From positions 2,604,001 to 2,668,000 of the forward strand of contig NZ_CP091792.1 in assembly GCF_022024115.1 (NCBI RefSeq): 64,000 nt of DNA, written 5' to 3'. A model generated the notes under the pieces. That model was given only the letters and a program-made list of their open reading frames with translations. It was not told the DNA's origin and did not search any database. Positions 23,101 to 34,842 of the stretch are shown here, one piece after another. The position numbers and the translations under genes were made by a program. The DNA is from Prevotella communis (GTDB lineage Bacteria > Bacteroidota > Bacteroidia > Bacteroidales > Bacteroidaceae). Position 1 is the stretch's first letter, and every line of letters begins with the position of its first letter.

Positions 23101-23562
23101 TCATGGTGCAAGGGCTTCAAAGCAACATGCGCGAAACAGGACCTACACTATGAAACAAGAGACGGCTACTGCATAATCAGCGGAAGTTGGAAACAAGGCG
23201 ATGTCATCAGTGTACATCTTCCGATGCATCTGCGCTTGGAGCATCTACCCAGCCAGCCTCATATCGTCGCTCTTTATTACGGTCCTTTCGCACTTGCTGC
23301 CGATATGGGAACAGAGGGCATAACAGAAGACCGTGTGAATGTGACTGACAATTATTTTGGCGGCTATCCCTCCTACATGCAACCTGCCGATCCCATACCC
23401 GCATTGACGGGCTCAAGGACCAATCTTGATTGGATTCGCAAAACAGAAGGGAAATTAGAATTCTCTACCACAGCCACAAGCGATGGCAATCCTGTTCGGT
23501 TTGTTCCTCTCTACAAAACTTTTGGTATCCGCTTTACCGACTACATGAAATTGAATGATTAA
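20140..23562 (+). CDS. Fusion of GH43 glycosidase and GH127/GH146-type beta-L-arabinofuranosidase
   Basis: 1140 residues from the ATG at 20140, 4 bp after GH29. Signal peptide ends HIVAQ. N-terminal concanavalin/LamG-like domain (about 25-215). GH43 five-blade propeller (about 219-530): Asp in DRFTADPAF, Asp in NADIDPTVLIDDDG, Glu in NYSEGPWLFK. Second catalytic part (about 545-1140), DUF1680/GH127-GH146 type: WESTDLRGHTLGHYL, ETDGSGWAPYYTLHKI, and the metal/cysteine motif GETCC (Glu about 845, Cys about 847) with FWCCTGTGMEN (Cys 914-915), where the family's catalytic Cys sits. Expected activities: alpha-L-arabinofuranosidase or beta-xylosidase plus beta-L-arabinofuranosidase, acting on the same L-arabinose side chains. 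One open frame, no stop at the junction. Confidence 0.88.
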   Translation: MKRILLLIMPLWVGIIHLHIVAQERVYTLLDWKFKDASQELKLNMSEYKLDFNHPLPYTDMQKEWKVAAELKCGTLGTEQVFVCKEGKATHLLGKNSLFGDISLGYDNMHRQFFVEVIDKNEQPHRLCAGPTVITGQWYRVSATAHYDAQKDESVLELNVDGTSDMLRYPGKALRHNASLWVLGHGFPSGFPNSLQVREGAIRNLEISGAPLPRVAGQNPLFTDRFTADPAFTVIGNTVYAYVGEDCAGPGGWFNMPRWLCYSSTDMKHWTAHGPVLKAADFPYASPGGSWAGQVVERDGKFYYYVTLDYKNKPEHAIDVAVSDSPTGPFTPARIDGTPLITDDMTPDSHRGNADIDPTVLIDDDGTPWMAWGNGDCYMVRLKKNMIELDGEVKKVPMRNYSEGPWLFKRGNLYYNVYASDAPGVQSEQMAYSTAEQMEGPWTYRGFVSTSANHGFTIHPSVIQFKGKWYYIYHDGSYQLEGAPGGDCRRSVCAENLYFNTDGTMQFVPLTQEGLSEKNDLLSTLRSVEGRLQDKKSRQPTPLKQWCTTQITGGDWLLLEQKDMEFVSSLSADRLLYFFRQRVGLPQPEGCFPYGGWESTDLRGHTLGHYLTTLSLFYFQSGDTEAKKTVDYIVGVLREVQMKGGSGYVSAFGEEMLNRVETDGSGWAPYYTLHKILQGLLDAHRYTGNEMALTIASEMGDYIYLRTTRLQDKELWRHNMDVQEVGGFAEAMLNLYQETKHEQHLKAGQFFQQTDKLLPSAGGHDILDDKRTPNFHHANSTIPQFIAAEREYEISGDKTLLLAAVNFWKHVTLHRTYCNGSTGNHEHWNLPPDHIGEELDGQAGETCCTNNLIKLSNDLFRITRQPQYAEYVERATLNHIMGSINPENANFMYFHTQLPGSFKTYGKNTDVFWCCTGTGMENHVRYGQSVFFSDADTLYVSQFFPAQLNWTDKKMIVEQTGDLTHDTFIRIRITKGSGRAVLKIRIPSWCKGFKATCAKQDLHYETRDGYCIISGSWKQGDVISVHLPMHLRLEHLPSQPHIVALYYGPFALAADMGTEGITEDRVNVTDNYFGGYPSYMQPADPIPALTGSRTNLDWIRKTEGKLEFSTTATSDGNPVRFVPLYKTFGIRFTDYMKLND

Positions 23563-23679
23563 ACATCCAGAATGAACCTATGAATGATTTAGAAGCATTA
23601 GATACTGCGAAATCAATCGATTTTAGCCTTACATATGATTGTTTTTTACGCTTCCCTTGGCTTTCTCAGGATTATTACA

Positions 23680-23687
23680 TAACTTTG
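23680..23687 (+). promoter_or_regulatory. -7 box (TAACTTTG) for GH2-GH2 operon
   Basis: TAACTTTG with a TTG at 23657-23659 (20-nt spacing), 33 nt before the ATG at 23721. Shows that the open frame upstream of 23721 is untranslated. Confidence 0.78.
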
Positions 23688-23720
23688 TACCCCAAATATA
23701 ACCCAAACCTAAAAAAGAAA

Positions 23721-26081
23721 ATGAAACGACTTTTTTTATTTGCAATGGTGCTGTGTGGTACCATGACAACAACAGCACAAGACAAGCAGTTGTTTGACGA
23801 TAACTGGCAGTTCACTCGTAACGGCAAGACCACCAATGTAAACCTGCCTCACGACTGGGACATCTACGAAGGTCCAAACTCCGGCAAGGGAGCCACAGGC
23901 ACCGGCGGTGGTTGGTTTGAAGGCGGTAAGGGCGAGTACCGCAAGACATTCAAGACACCTAATGCCGATATCACCAAGCTCCACTTCGAAGGTGTCTATC
24001 AGAAGGCAGAGGTCTTCGTCAACGGACAGAAGGCCGGACAACACGGCTATGGCTACACGCCTTTCACTATTGACGTAACGAATTATCTCAATAAGGACAA
24101 GAAACAACCAAACGAAGTCATCGTCAAGGTCAACAACAGCGAGCAGCCCAACTGTCGCTGGTACTCAGGCTCTGGCATCTATCGCCACGTGTGGCTGGAG
24201 ACGATGCCTGCATTGCATATTGCTGAGAATGGCATTGTTGTCAAGACACCCGTGGTAAGCGAGAAAGAAGCAGAGGTTTCAATTCCCGTCAATGTGAACA
24301 ATGCATCCCAGGCAGACCGTCAACTTGACGCTATTGAGGTAACGTTCAACGAAGGAAGCTTCAAAATGGCCCCACAAACGAGCCACATTCTGAAACAGTA
24401 TTTCGAACATGGATACACGATGCATAAGGCATCAAGCCTCACCGTAGATTTTCACTTTACGATTGCCAACCCTCATCTTTGGTCGCCCGAAGATCCTCAT
24501 TTATATGAAGCCATCGTCAAATTAAAGTCTGAGGGACGTATCATTGGCGAGCAGCGTGTGAAGTTCGGCATCCGCTCCTTCTCCTTCGATGCCGAGAAAG
24601 GTTTCGTGCTCAACGGCAAGAAAGTGCTTATCAACGGTGCCTGCGTACACCATGACGACGGTGTGCTGGGTGCTATGGCGTTCGACGCTGCAGAAGTTCG
24701 CAAGGTGAAGCAGATGAAGGAAGCTGGTTTCAACCTGATTCGCACCTCACACAATCCTACGACCCGTGCTTTCCTTGATGCCTGCGACTCCATCGGAATG
24801 CTGGTTATCGACGAGGCTTTTGATGGCTGGCGCACGCAAAAGAATCCCTACGACTACTCTACACTTATCGACTCCTGCTATCAGGAGGATATCCATGCCA
24901 TGGTGAAGCGCGACCTGAATCACCCTAGCGTCATCTCATGGAGTATAGGCAACGAGGTTATTGAGCGCAAGGACATCCGCGTAGTCTATACCGCCCGACA
25001 GATGAAGAAAGCTATACTGGAAATAGACAATACGCGTCCTGTTACAGAGGCGCTCTGTGCCTGGGATCGCGATTGGGAAATCTACGACCCACATGCCGAG
25101 GTGCTCGATGTGGTAGGCTATAACTACATGATTTTCAAACACGCCAGCGACCATAAGCGCGACCCCAAACGCGTTATCTGGCAGACGGAGAGCTACCCAC
25201 GCGATGCCTTCAGAAACTGGGAGATTGCGAATGACTACCCCTACGTCGTGGGCGATATCGTATGGACAGGCCTCGACTATTTGGGCGAAAGCGGCATTGG
25301 TCGCAACTATTATAAAGGCGAACGCGAGGGCGAGTCGTGGATTAAGGGCGGACAGCCCGAATGGCACGGTGCCCCCTGTGGCGATGTCGACATCACCGGT
25401 TGGCGCAAGCCCATCAGCCATTACCGCGAGATGCTGTGGAACAAAGACACGCCACTCTACATGGCCGTCAAAGAACCCAACGGCTACCACGGAGAAATCA
25501 AGACGACGATGTGGAGTGTCTGGCCCACATGGGAGTCGTGGACATGGCCAGGATGGGAAGGCAAACCTATTGAAGTAGAGGTATATACAAAAGAGCCAGA
25601 GGTAAAACTCTATCTGAACGACCAGCTTGTCGGCACAAAGAAAGTGAGCCGCGAAACCGAGTTCAAGGCCGTCTTTACCGTCAACTATGAGCCTGGTGTA
25701 TTGAAGGCAGTATCAACCAGTTCAACCAGTCTGCTTCAGACTGCCGGCGAACCCGCAAAACTAAGATTAACTCCCGACAAAAAGATCATGACTGCCGACG
25801 GCCAAGACCTCACCTTTGTCACCATCGAGGTAGTCGACAAGGACGGTCATGTCTGTCCCGATGCTGTCATTCCCTGCGAAGCCTTTGTCAAGGGACAAGG
25901 TACATTATTGTCGTTTGCCTCTGCCGACCTCAAGGATACCGAGCCCTACACCACGCCTCGTGTAAAGACATGGAAGGGACGCGCCCTACTCGTGGTACGC
26001 AGCACACATAAGAAAGGTAATACACAGATCAGCATCAAGAGCAGTCTGCCTACGGCCAGTCTGACCATAAAAACGAAATAA
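23721..26081 (+). CDS. GH2 glycosidase (beta-galactosidase-like)
   Basis: 786 residues from the ATG at 23721 (signal peptide ends TTTAQ); the longer frame back to 23580 crosses the promoter. GH2 layout: sugar-binding domain with LPHDWDIYEGPN and GGGWFEGGKGEYRKTF, Ig-like domain, TIM barrel with INGACVHHDDGVLG, acid/base Glu about 412 in SWSIGNEVIE and nucleophile Glu about 490 in VIWQTESYPR; then a DUF4982-like region and a C-terminal Ig-like domain. Usual specificity is beta-galactose, with beta-glucuronide or beta-mannoside not excluded. First gene of a two-gene GH2 operon; 3-bp gap to the next. Confidence 0.87.
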   Translation: MKRLFLFAMVLCGTMTTTAQDKQLFDDNWQFTRNGKTTNVNLPHDWDIYEGPNSGKGATGTGGGWFEGGKGEYRKTFKTPNADITKLHFEGVYQKAEVFVNGQKAGQHGYGYTPFTIDVTNYLNKDKKQPNEVIVKVNNSEQPNCRWYSGSGIYRHVWLETMPALHIAENGIVVKTPVVSEKEAEVSIPVNVNNASQADRQLDAIEVTFNEGSFKMAPQTSHILKQYFEHGYTMHKASSLTVDFHFTIANPHLWSPEDPHLYEAIVKLKSEGRIIGEQRVKFGIRSFSFDAEKGFVLNGKKVLINGACVHHDDGVLGAMAFDAAEVRKVKQMKEAGFNLIRTSHNPTTRAFLDACDSIGMLVIDEAFDGWRTQKNPYDYSTLIDSCYQEDIHAMVKRDLNHPSVISWSIGNEVIERKDIRVVYTARQMKKAILEIDNTRPVTEALCAWDRDWEIYDPHAEVLDVVGYNYMIFKHASDHKRDPKRVIWQTESYPRDAFRNWEIANDYPYVVGDIVWTGLDYLGESGIGRNYYKGEREGESWIKGGQPEWHGAPCGDVDITGWRKPISHYREMLWNKDTPLYMAVKEPNGYHGEIKTTMWSVWPTWESWTWPGWEGKPIEVEVYTKEPEVKLYLNDQLVGTKKVSRETEFKAVFTVNYEPGVLKAVSTSSTSLLQTAGEPAKLRLTPDKKIMTADGQDLTFVTIEVVDKDGHVCPDAVIPCEAFVKGQGTLLSFASADLKDTEPYTTPRVKTWKGRALLVVRSTHKKGNTQISIKSSLPTASLTIKTK

Positions 26082-28967
<2,886 letters not shown>

Positions 28968-29014
28968 GAAAAACGAGGACACCTTACGCATTTGACAAAA
29001 TTCCGCATAACCAT

Positions 29015-29050
29015 GAAACGTTTCCCTTGTTGGAAACGTTTCTTTATTTA
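29015..29050 (+). terminator. Stem-loop after LacZ gene; also twin palindromes
   Basis: Perfect 11-bp stem GAAACGTTTCC / GGAAACGTTTC (29015-29025, 29032-29042), 6-nt loop, then TTTATTTAT. Each arm contains the palindrome GAAACGTTTC, so the site can also be read as two operator-like palindromes flanking the -33 region of the promoter at 29051. AT-rich stem makes terminator strength uncertain. Confidence 0.6.
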
Positions 29051-29058
29051 TACCTTTG
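29051..29058 (+). promoter_or_regulatory. -7 box (TACCTTTG) of intergenic transcript
   Basis: TACCTTTG with TTG at 29030-29032 (18-nt spacing). No start codon follows closely; the next coding gene has its own box at 29233. Confidence 0.6.
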
Positions 29059-29062
29059 CACC

Positions 29063-29175
29063 CAGATTAATTCGACTCAAGACTAAACCAACCATTAATA
29101 TTTTTTAGTTGGTAAGTTAGTATAATAGTAATTTATGGTTTGAAAGTGTGGCACGTAGTGATTACGTGCCATATT
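29063..29175 (+). ncRNA. Candidate small RNA or orphan leader
   Basis: Intergenic stretch between a consensus promoter (29051-29058) and a perfect 9-bp hairpin TGGCACGTA / TACGTGCCA (29149-29157, 29163-29171, loop 5) followed by a T-rich segment. An internal ACCAAC / GTTGGT pairing is possible. No plausible ORF. Ends are estimates; no known RNA family recognised. Confidence 0.4.
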
Positions 29176-29232
29176 TCGTTTATTTGAAAAGGATTTGAAA
29201 CAAAAAAAAAGACACCATTGAGATTTTTATTG

Positions 29233-29240
29233 TAATTTTG
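29233..29240 (+). promoter_or_regulatory. -7 box (TAATTTTG) for GH43-GH95-CE1-GH31 operon
   Basis: TAATTTTG 29 nt before the ATG at 29270. No clear TTG at -33; an A-run occupies that region. Confidence 0.65.
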
Positions 29241-29269
29241 CCACCAAAATAACTAAAAGCGGAAACAAC

Positions 29270-30778
29270 ATGACCAGATTCATCAACATGAAAGGGTTGC
29301 TACTCACAGGCATCACCACCCTTGCATCCCTGTCCATATGGGCTCAAAATCCCATTATCCACGACCGTTACACCCCCGACCCGGCACCCTACGTGCATGG
29401 TGACACCCTCTATCTTTTCGTGGATCATGACGAGAAAGTGACGGAAAACAACTATTTCACAATGAAAGACTGGCTGCTCTACAGTACCGTGGATATGGTC
29501 AACTGGACCTATCGCGGCACGCCCATCACCTCGAAAACCTTTTCTTCATGGGCCAAGCAGGACAACGACTGTTGGGCCAGCCAATGCATAGAGCGCAACG
29601 GCAAGTGGTATTGGTACTGTACGGCTACCATCAAGGGCCAATCCTATCCAGGCATCGGCGTGGCCGTGGCCGATAATCCTGCCGGTCCTTATAAAGACCC
29701 CATCAAGAAACCTCTCGTAAAGGGTTGGTTCAAGATTGACCCGTCTGTCTTTATCGATGACAACGGGCAGGCTTACCTGTATTACGGCAACAACATGCTG
29801 TGGTATGTCAAGCTCAACAAGAACATGACGTCATTCACAGGCAATGAGGTCGAGGTCAAGACGAAGGACGAGACAGCTTTTGGCCCGTATAAGGGCTATA
29901 ACGACGACGGCACACCCAAGACCAACTTTGAGGAGGCTTCATGGATCTACAAGCGCAACGGCAAGTACTACCTGGAGTATGCCGCCGGTGGCGTTCCTGA
30001 GCATTGGGCCTACTCCACAGCCGACAAGGCTACGGGTCCCTGGACCTACCAGGGCAAGATACTGGGTCAGGCCGACAACAGTTTTACGATTCATGGCGGC
30101 AGTGTGGAGTTCAAGGGACATCACTATATGTTCTACCACAACGGCAAACTGAGCGGAGGCGGTGGCTATAAGCGTTCTACCTGCGTGGAAGAGTTCACCC
30201 CCAATGAGGACGGTACCATCCCCAGCATCAAGTTTACCACCGCTGGTGTCAGCCCTATCCAGACCCTGAACCCCTTTAAACTGCAGGAGGCTGAGACCAT
30301 CAACAAGTGTTCCGGCATCCTGTGCCTGGGCGACTATAACGGTTGCTATGCTTCCAACATCACCAAGAGCAGCTATATCAAGGTGCGCAACGTGGACTTT
30401 GGCGAGGCTGGTGCCAAATCATTCAAGGCCGTGGTGCGTACCACAGGCGATGCTGTTATCCTGATACGTGTCAAGACAGCAAGCAGTACTGCGAAAGGAA
30501 AAGTCAACATCCCGTCAACCGACGGCGAGTGGCAGGAAGTGACAGTAGACCTCACCACCCCCATCACCGGCGTACAGGACCTGTTCTTCACCTTCGCAGG
30601 CACCACCGCAACGAGTTTTGATTTCGACAAGTGGCAGTTTTTTGAGCAGCCAACCAGCATCCAGCCTCAAACCACCAAACGCCCATCACAGGCGACCTAC
30701 GACTTGCAAGGACGCAGAACAAGCAATCACATCAACCATGCCATCAAGATTATCGATGGTAAGAAAATCATCAAATAA
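29270..30778 (+). CDS. GH43 arabinofuranosidase/xylosidase with CBM6-like module
   Basis: 502 residues; start at 29270, with a second possible ATG at 29288 (MKGLLLTG) giving the same signal peptide ending IWAQ. GH43 propeller (about 27-325): general base Asp in RYTPDPAPYV, Asp in WFKIDPSVFIDDNG, acid Glu in FEEASWIYKRNGKYYLEYA. CBM6-like module (about 335-465): FKLQEAETINKCSG through SFDFDKWQFF, which usually binds xylan. Ends in the tail YDLQGRR...IDGKKIIK shared with three other enzymes here. Likely an exo-acting alpha-L-arabinofuranosidase or xylanase-type GH43; subfamily not assigned. First gene of a four-gene operon; 12 bp to the next. Confidence 0.9.
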   Translation: MTRFINMKGLLLTGITTLASLSIWAQNPIIHDRYTPDPAPYVHGDTLYLFVDHDEKVTENNYFTMKDWLLYSTVDMVNWTYRGTPITSKTFSSWAKQDNDCWASQCIERNGKWYWYCTATIKGQSYPGIGVAVADNPAGPYKDPIKKPLVKGWFKIDPSVFIDDNGQAYLYYGNNMLWYVKLNKNMTSFTGNEVEVKTKDETAFGPYKGYNDDGTPKTNFEEASWIYKRNGKYYLEYAAGGVPEHWAYSTADKATGPWTYQGKILGQADNSFTIHGGSVEFKGHHYMFYHNGKLSGGGGYKRSTCVEEFTPNEDGTIPSIKFTTAGVSPIQTLNPFKLQEAETINKCSGILCLGDYNGCYASNITKSSYIKVRNVDFGEAGAKSFKAVVRTTGDAVILIRVKTASSTAKGKVNIPSTDGEWQEVTVDLTTPITGVQDLFFTFAGTTATSFDFDKWQFFEQPTSIQPQTTKRPSQATYDLQGRRTSNHINHAIKIIDGKKIIK

Positions 30779-30790
30779 CCTGTCACAACA

Positions 30791-33439
30791 ATGAAAAGAA
30801 TCACCCTCACCCTTCTGACGTTTCTGGGCTTCTGCAGTCAGATAGCAGCCCAGGACATCGACAACACCAACCGTCTGTGGGACAACAAGCCCGCAAAGAT
30901 ATGGCTCGAGGCCCTGCCTATTGGTAATGGCCGTATAGGCGGTATGATATACGGCGGACCGCGCGTCGATGAGATCCAGCTCAACGAAGACTCTTTCTGG
31001 AGCGGAGGTCCCCATAATAATAACAGCAGTACAGCCGCATCCAACTTGGCCACAGTGCGCAACTATATCTTCAACGGACAGGAGAAGAAGGCTGAGGACC
31101 TGATTAACCAGCAATTCATCAAAGGTCCCCACGGCCAGAAATACCTGCATCTGGGCAGTCTGAGGATGACCCACGACAATATCACAGACGCTGAGGTGAC
31201 CAACTATCGTCGTGAGCTCGACCTGCAGAAGGCACTCTCTACCGTCTCTTTCGAGCATCATGGGCACCACTACCGTCGTACCGCCTTTGCCACGATGCCC
31301 GACAGCATCATCGTTGTCCGTCTGGAGGCCGACACACTTTCCAGTTTCACCCTGCGCCACATCATTTCCGACTTCACCAGAAGTGCGTCAAAAAGTGACG
31401 ACGGATGGCTTTCCATCATCACGGGTGTAGACCACGAAGGCGTAGCCTATAAACTCAAGGGCTACCTGCGCTATCGTGTGGAGAGCGATGGCGAGGTGAC
31501 CTATGGCACGTCAAGTGCCGTCACGGTGAAGGACTATACCTGGGCAACCATCTACATATCGGCTGCCACCAATTATCTCAAGTATAACAATACATCTGGC
31601 AAGGGGTCTGCCAAGGCGCTGTCGTATCTGAACTCAGCCCTGAAGCACAACTACGACGAACTGCTGAGCCGCCATGTGGAGGCTTACCAGAAGCAATACG
31701 ACCGCGTGCGCCTCTGGCTGCCATCATCCCAGACCAACAGCCAGCTCACCACCGAGAAACGTCTGGACAAGTTTTACGGAAGTACCGACTGGGGCATGGT
31801 GGCCCTGCTCTTCAACTATGGCCGCTACCTGCTCATCTCGTCCAGTCAGCCTGGCAGTCAGCCTGCCAACCTGCAGGGCTTGTGGAATAACCTGAAGGAT
31901 GCCCCCTGGGACTCAAAATACACCATCAACATCAACGCCGAGATGAACTACTGGCCCTCGGAGGTGTGCAACCTTACAGAGACCAACAAGCCGTTCTTCT
32001 CCATGATACGCGACCTGAGCGAAACGGGTGCGAAGACTGCAAAGAATATGTACCGGTGTGGCGGATGGGTAGCCCATCACAACACGGACATCTGGCGTAT
32101 TGCCGGACCTGTCGACGGTGCTTTCTGGGGTATGTATCCCAATGGCGGCGCCTGGTTGGCCACCCACCTCTGGCAGCACTACCTCTATACAGGCGACGTA
32201 GAGTTCCTGCGCGAGTGGTACCCCGTCATCAAGGGCACGGCCGACTTCTACATGGACTACATGCAACCTATTCCTGAGGACTGTGTCTTTGCGAAGAATA
32301 TCACGGCAGAGGATAAGTACAACTGGCTCGTTGTGGTGCCGTCGGTAAGTCCCGAACAGGGTCCTGCCGGCAAGTCCACACCCGTTACCGCCGGCTGCAC
32401 CATGGACAACCAGATTGTGTTTGATGCCCTGACAAACACGTTGAAAGCTGCAGAGATACTGGGCGAGGACGAAGAATACATCGCAAAGCTCAAGACCCAG
32501 ATCTCAAAGATTCCTCCCATGCAGATTGGCAGCAGGAAACAGTTGCAGGAGTGGCTCATCGATGCCGATGGCAGCGAGATGCAGCACCGTCATATCTCCC
32601 ACCTCTACGGCCTGTTCCCCTCCAACCAGATTTCACCGTTCAACCATAACGAACTCTATGCTGCTGCCAAACAGACCCTGACAGACCGTGGTGATGCTGC
32701 CACAGGCTGGAGTCTGGGATGGAAGATCTGTTTCTGGGCACGTATGCTCGACGGCACCCATGCCCTCACCATCCTGAAGAATATGCTCCGTCTGCTGCCA
32801 TCCGATGATGTCACCAGCCAGTATCCCAACGGCCGTACCTACCCCAACCTCTTTGATGCGCACCCGCCCTTCCAGATCGACGGCAACTTCGGTGCCACGG
32901 CAGGTATCGCAGAGATGCTGTTGCAGAGTCATGATGGCGCCATCCACCTGTTGCCCGCCCTGCCAAGCGCATGGAAAGAAGGTAGCATCAGCGGACTGAA
33001 AGCCAGAGGTGCCTTCGAGGTAGACATGGAGTGGAAAGAAGGCAAGCTCACCGCTGCCGTACTGCGTTCTGCCATTGGCGGCACGGCCCGTCTGCGCTCC
33101 TACGTAGAGCTGGAGGGCGAAGGACTGACTCCTGCTGAGGGCGACTGTCCCAACCCGCTCTATGCCCCTGCTGACATCAAGGAGCCCCTGCTGGCCAAAT
33201 CGCTAAGCGAAAAGCCCTCGCTGACAGTCAAGAAAGTTTACGAATACGATCTCCAGACCGTACCAGGCGGCAAATACCGCATCTACGAAAAAAATTATAA
33301 GTCAACCGGCATCCACAACGCCCACAACGCCCATCAGCCCCATAAGACCCATAAGACCCATAACATATTAGGTCAGCGGCTCTCTGCTCCCCAGAAGGGC
33401 CTCAACATCATCAACGGCAAGAAAATTATCAAGCACTAA
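30791..33439 (+). CDS. GH95 glycosidase (second copy) with C-terminal tail
   Basis: 882 residues, signal peptide ending IAAQ. Same GH95 series as the gene at 2074: [47 protein letters not shown] at about 383-394, [39 protein letters not shown]. It carries an extra C-terminal extension of about 40 residues: a low-complexity His/Asn/Lys stretch (about 842-858) and then LGQRL...[12 protein letters not shown], the shared tail. Inferred to remove alpha-L-galactose or alpha-L-fucose; the difference from the first GH95 may be in linkage or partner sugar. Central gene of the GH43-GH95-CE1-GH31 operon. Confidence 0.9.
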   Translation: MKRITLTLLTFLGFCSQIAAQDIDNTNRLWDNKPAKIWLEALPIGNGRIGGMIYGGPRVDEIQLNEDSFWSGGPHNNNSSTAASNLATVRNYIFNGQEKKAEDLINQQFIKGPHGQKYLHLGSLRMTHDNITDAEVTNYRRELDLQKALSTVSFEHHGHHYRRTAFATMPDSIIVVRLEADTLSSFTLRHIISDFTRSASKSDDGWLSIITGVDHEGVAYKLKGYLRYRVESDGEVTYGTSSAVTVKDYTWATIYISAATNYLKYNNTSGKGSAKALSYLNSALKHNYDELLSRHVEAYQKQYDRVRLWLPSSQTNSQLTTEKRLDKFYGSTDWGMVALLFNYGRYLLISSSQPGSQPANLQGLWNNLKDAPWDSKYTININAEMNYWPSEVCNLTETNKPFFSMIRDLSETGAKTAKNMYRCGGWVAHHNTDIWRIAGPVDGAFWGMYPNGGAWLATHLWQHYLYTGDVEFLREWYPVIKGTADFYMDYMQPIPEDCVFAKNITAEDKYNWLVVVPSVSPEQGPAGKSTPVTAGCTMDNQIVFDALTNTLKAAEILGEDEEYIAKLKTQISKIPPMQIGSRKQLQEWLIDADGSEMQHRHISHLYGLFPSNQISPFNHNELYAAAKQTLTDRGDAATGWSLGWKICFWARMLDGTHALTILKNMLRLLPSDDVTSQYPNGRTYPNLFDAHPPFQIDGNFGATAGIAEMLLQSHDGAIHLLPALPSAWKEGSISGLKARGAFEVDMEWKEGKLTAAVLRSAIGGTARLRSYVELEGEGLTPAEGDCPNPLYAPADIKEPLLAKSLSEKPSLTVKKVYEYDLQTVPGGKYRIYEKNYKSTGIHNAHNAHQPHKTHKTHNILGQRLSAPQKGLNIINGKKIIKH

Positions 33440-33448
33440 ATAAAAACT

Positions 33449-34816
33449 ATGAAGAAATTATTTATCATTTTCGCAACCGTATGCTGCACCGTGATGACAC
33501 AAGCTGCCAAGGTTGACAAGAATGTCAACATCACCGTCAATGGTGAGACACGTAAGTACCAGCTCTACGTTCCCAACAACGCCACAGACAACTGTCCGCT
33601 GGTGGTGTCACTCCATGGCGCCAGCGGCCATAGCACCGACAGAAGTCCGTTTGGCACCGGCGTTGCCGACCAGGCAGGCTGCATCGTGGTCTATCCTCAG
33701 GGCAAGGACATCTATTTCCCTGTATTCGGAGGAACGGTTACGGGTTGGGATGCCTCTGGCGAGTTCAACGATGATGCCAAGTTCCTCATGGCTGTTATCG
33801 AGGATGTGGCCAAGACCTACACCATTGACCGCAAGCGCATCTACTGCTGTGGCTTCTCCAATGGCGGTATGATGACCTACGCCATGACCAATGCCTGCAG
33901 CGATGTCTTTGCAGCCTTTGCTTCTATCAGTGGATTCCAGCTCAACGAGTTCCACTTCCGTCATGCCGGATGGCGCCCCGTGCCCTTCCTGCATATCCAC
34001 GGCAAGAACGATGACTTTGTGAAATACTCACTCATGCCTACGATTGTGGACGAGATGGTGGCTCGCCTTGGTGCCAACCCCGTACCTCAGAAGACCAACG
34101 TTTCCGGCAAATACGACAAGAGTGTCTACGAGGCTGGCGAAGGCAGTTTCCCTTATGTATACTACGAGGTTGACGGTATGGGGCACAACGATTATACCGC
34201 AAACACAGAGGACGGCAATTCTGCAAAGACCATGTGGAACTTCTTCAAGCAGTACACCCTCGACACGCCTTGCGACACCACCCTGAAATGGCGTCCGCGT
34301 ATCGAGACCGAGGGATTCGAGCCCAAGAAACATGGCATAACACTCTACAGCAGTACCTACGTGCTGTACTTCGGCCAAACACCCGATACCAACACCAAGC
34401 AGAACGTGTATCGCACCCTTCAGTTCAATAACGGCAACTACAAACTGCATTTCAAGGCCGAGGGTGATGCCGACAAGACCATCGCCGTAAAACTGCAGAA
34501 GCTGACAGGCGCAAAGAACACCATTATCGACGAGACTGTGGCCATCAACGGCGATATCAACCTCCTCTTCAAGGTAGAGGATGGATGGGGCGAATACCGT
34601 CTGACCATTACCCGCAAGGATGCTTCCGTCAACGTCACCCTTTCTGACCTGAGCATCCATACAGCCAGCGAAGAAGAGTTGTCGGCCATTCAGGCACCTG
34701 CCGTTTCAAGAAATGCCGGTGATGCTGTCTATGCCCTCTCAGGCATGAAGGTCACGGGCGACGCCCATCCTGGAAATATCTATATCAGAAACAACAAGAA
34801 GTTCCTTGTTAAATAA
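33449..34816 (+). CDS. Secreted CE1-type esterase (second copy)
   Basis: 455 residues, signal peptide about 1-19. Alpha/beta-hydrolase of the PHB-depolymerase/feruloyl esterase group: LVVSLHGASGHSTD, nucleophile Ser about 137 in CCGFSNGGMMTY, HIHGKNDDFV (Asp), and His in VDGMGHNDYT. After about residue 275 follows a beta-sandwich region of unknown type (about 300-410) and a C-terminal tail VYALSGMK...IYIRNNKKFLVK. No Ig domain, unlike the copy at 16484. Likely removes acetyl or feruloyl esters from xylan so that the glycosidases of the same operon can act. 9 bp behind GH95, 26 bp before GH31. Confidence 0.83.
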   Translation: MKKLFIIFATVCCTVMTQAAKVDKNVNITVNGETRKYQLYVPNNATDNCPLVVSLHGASGHSTDRSPFGTGVADQAGCIVVYPQGKDIYFPVFGGTVTGWDASGEFNDDAKFLMAVIEDVAKTYTIDRKRIYCCGFSNGGMMTYAMTNACSDVFAAFASISGFQLNEFHFRHAGWRPVPFLHIHGKNDDFVKYSLMPTIVDEMVARLGANPVPQKTNVSGKYDKSVYEAGEGSFPYVYYEVDGMGHNDYTANTEDGNSAKTMWNFFKQYTLDTPCDTTLKWRPRIETEGFEPKKHGITLYSSTYVLYFGQTPDTNTKQNVYRTLQFNNGNYKLHFKAEGDADKTIAVKLQKLTGAKNTIIDETVAINGDINLLFKVEDGWGEYRLTITRKDASVNVTLSDLSIHTASEEELSAIQAPAVSRNAGDAVYALSGMKVTGDAHPGNIYIRNNKKFLVK

Positions 34817-34842
34817 CTCTCATAACTAACAACTACATAAAA

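Noticed and set aside
23580..23720. 47-residue N-terminal extension of the GH2 protein
   Set aside because: The promoter (23657-23687) lies inside it, and the signal peptide begins at 23721.
33300..33365. His/Asn/Lys low-complexity stretch in the second GH95 as a metal-binding domain
   Set aside because: Short ACC/CAY-rich slippage-like linker directly before the shared tail; no ordered motif.
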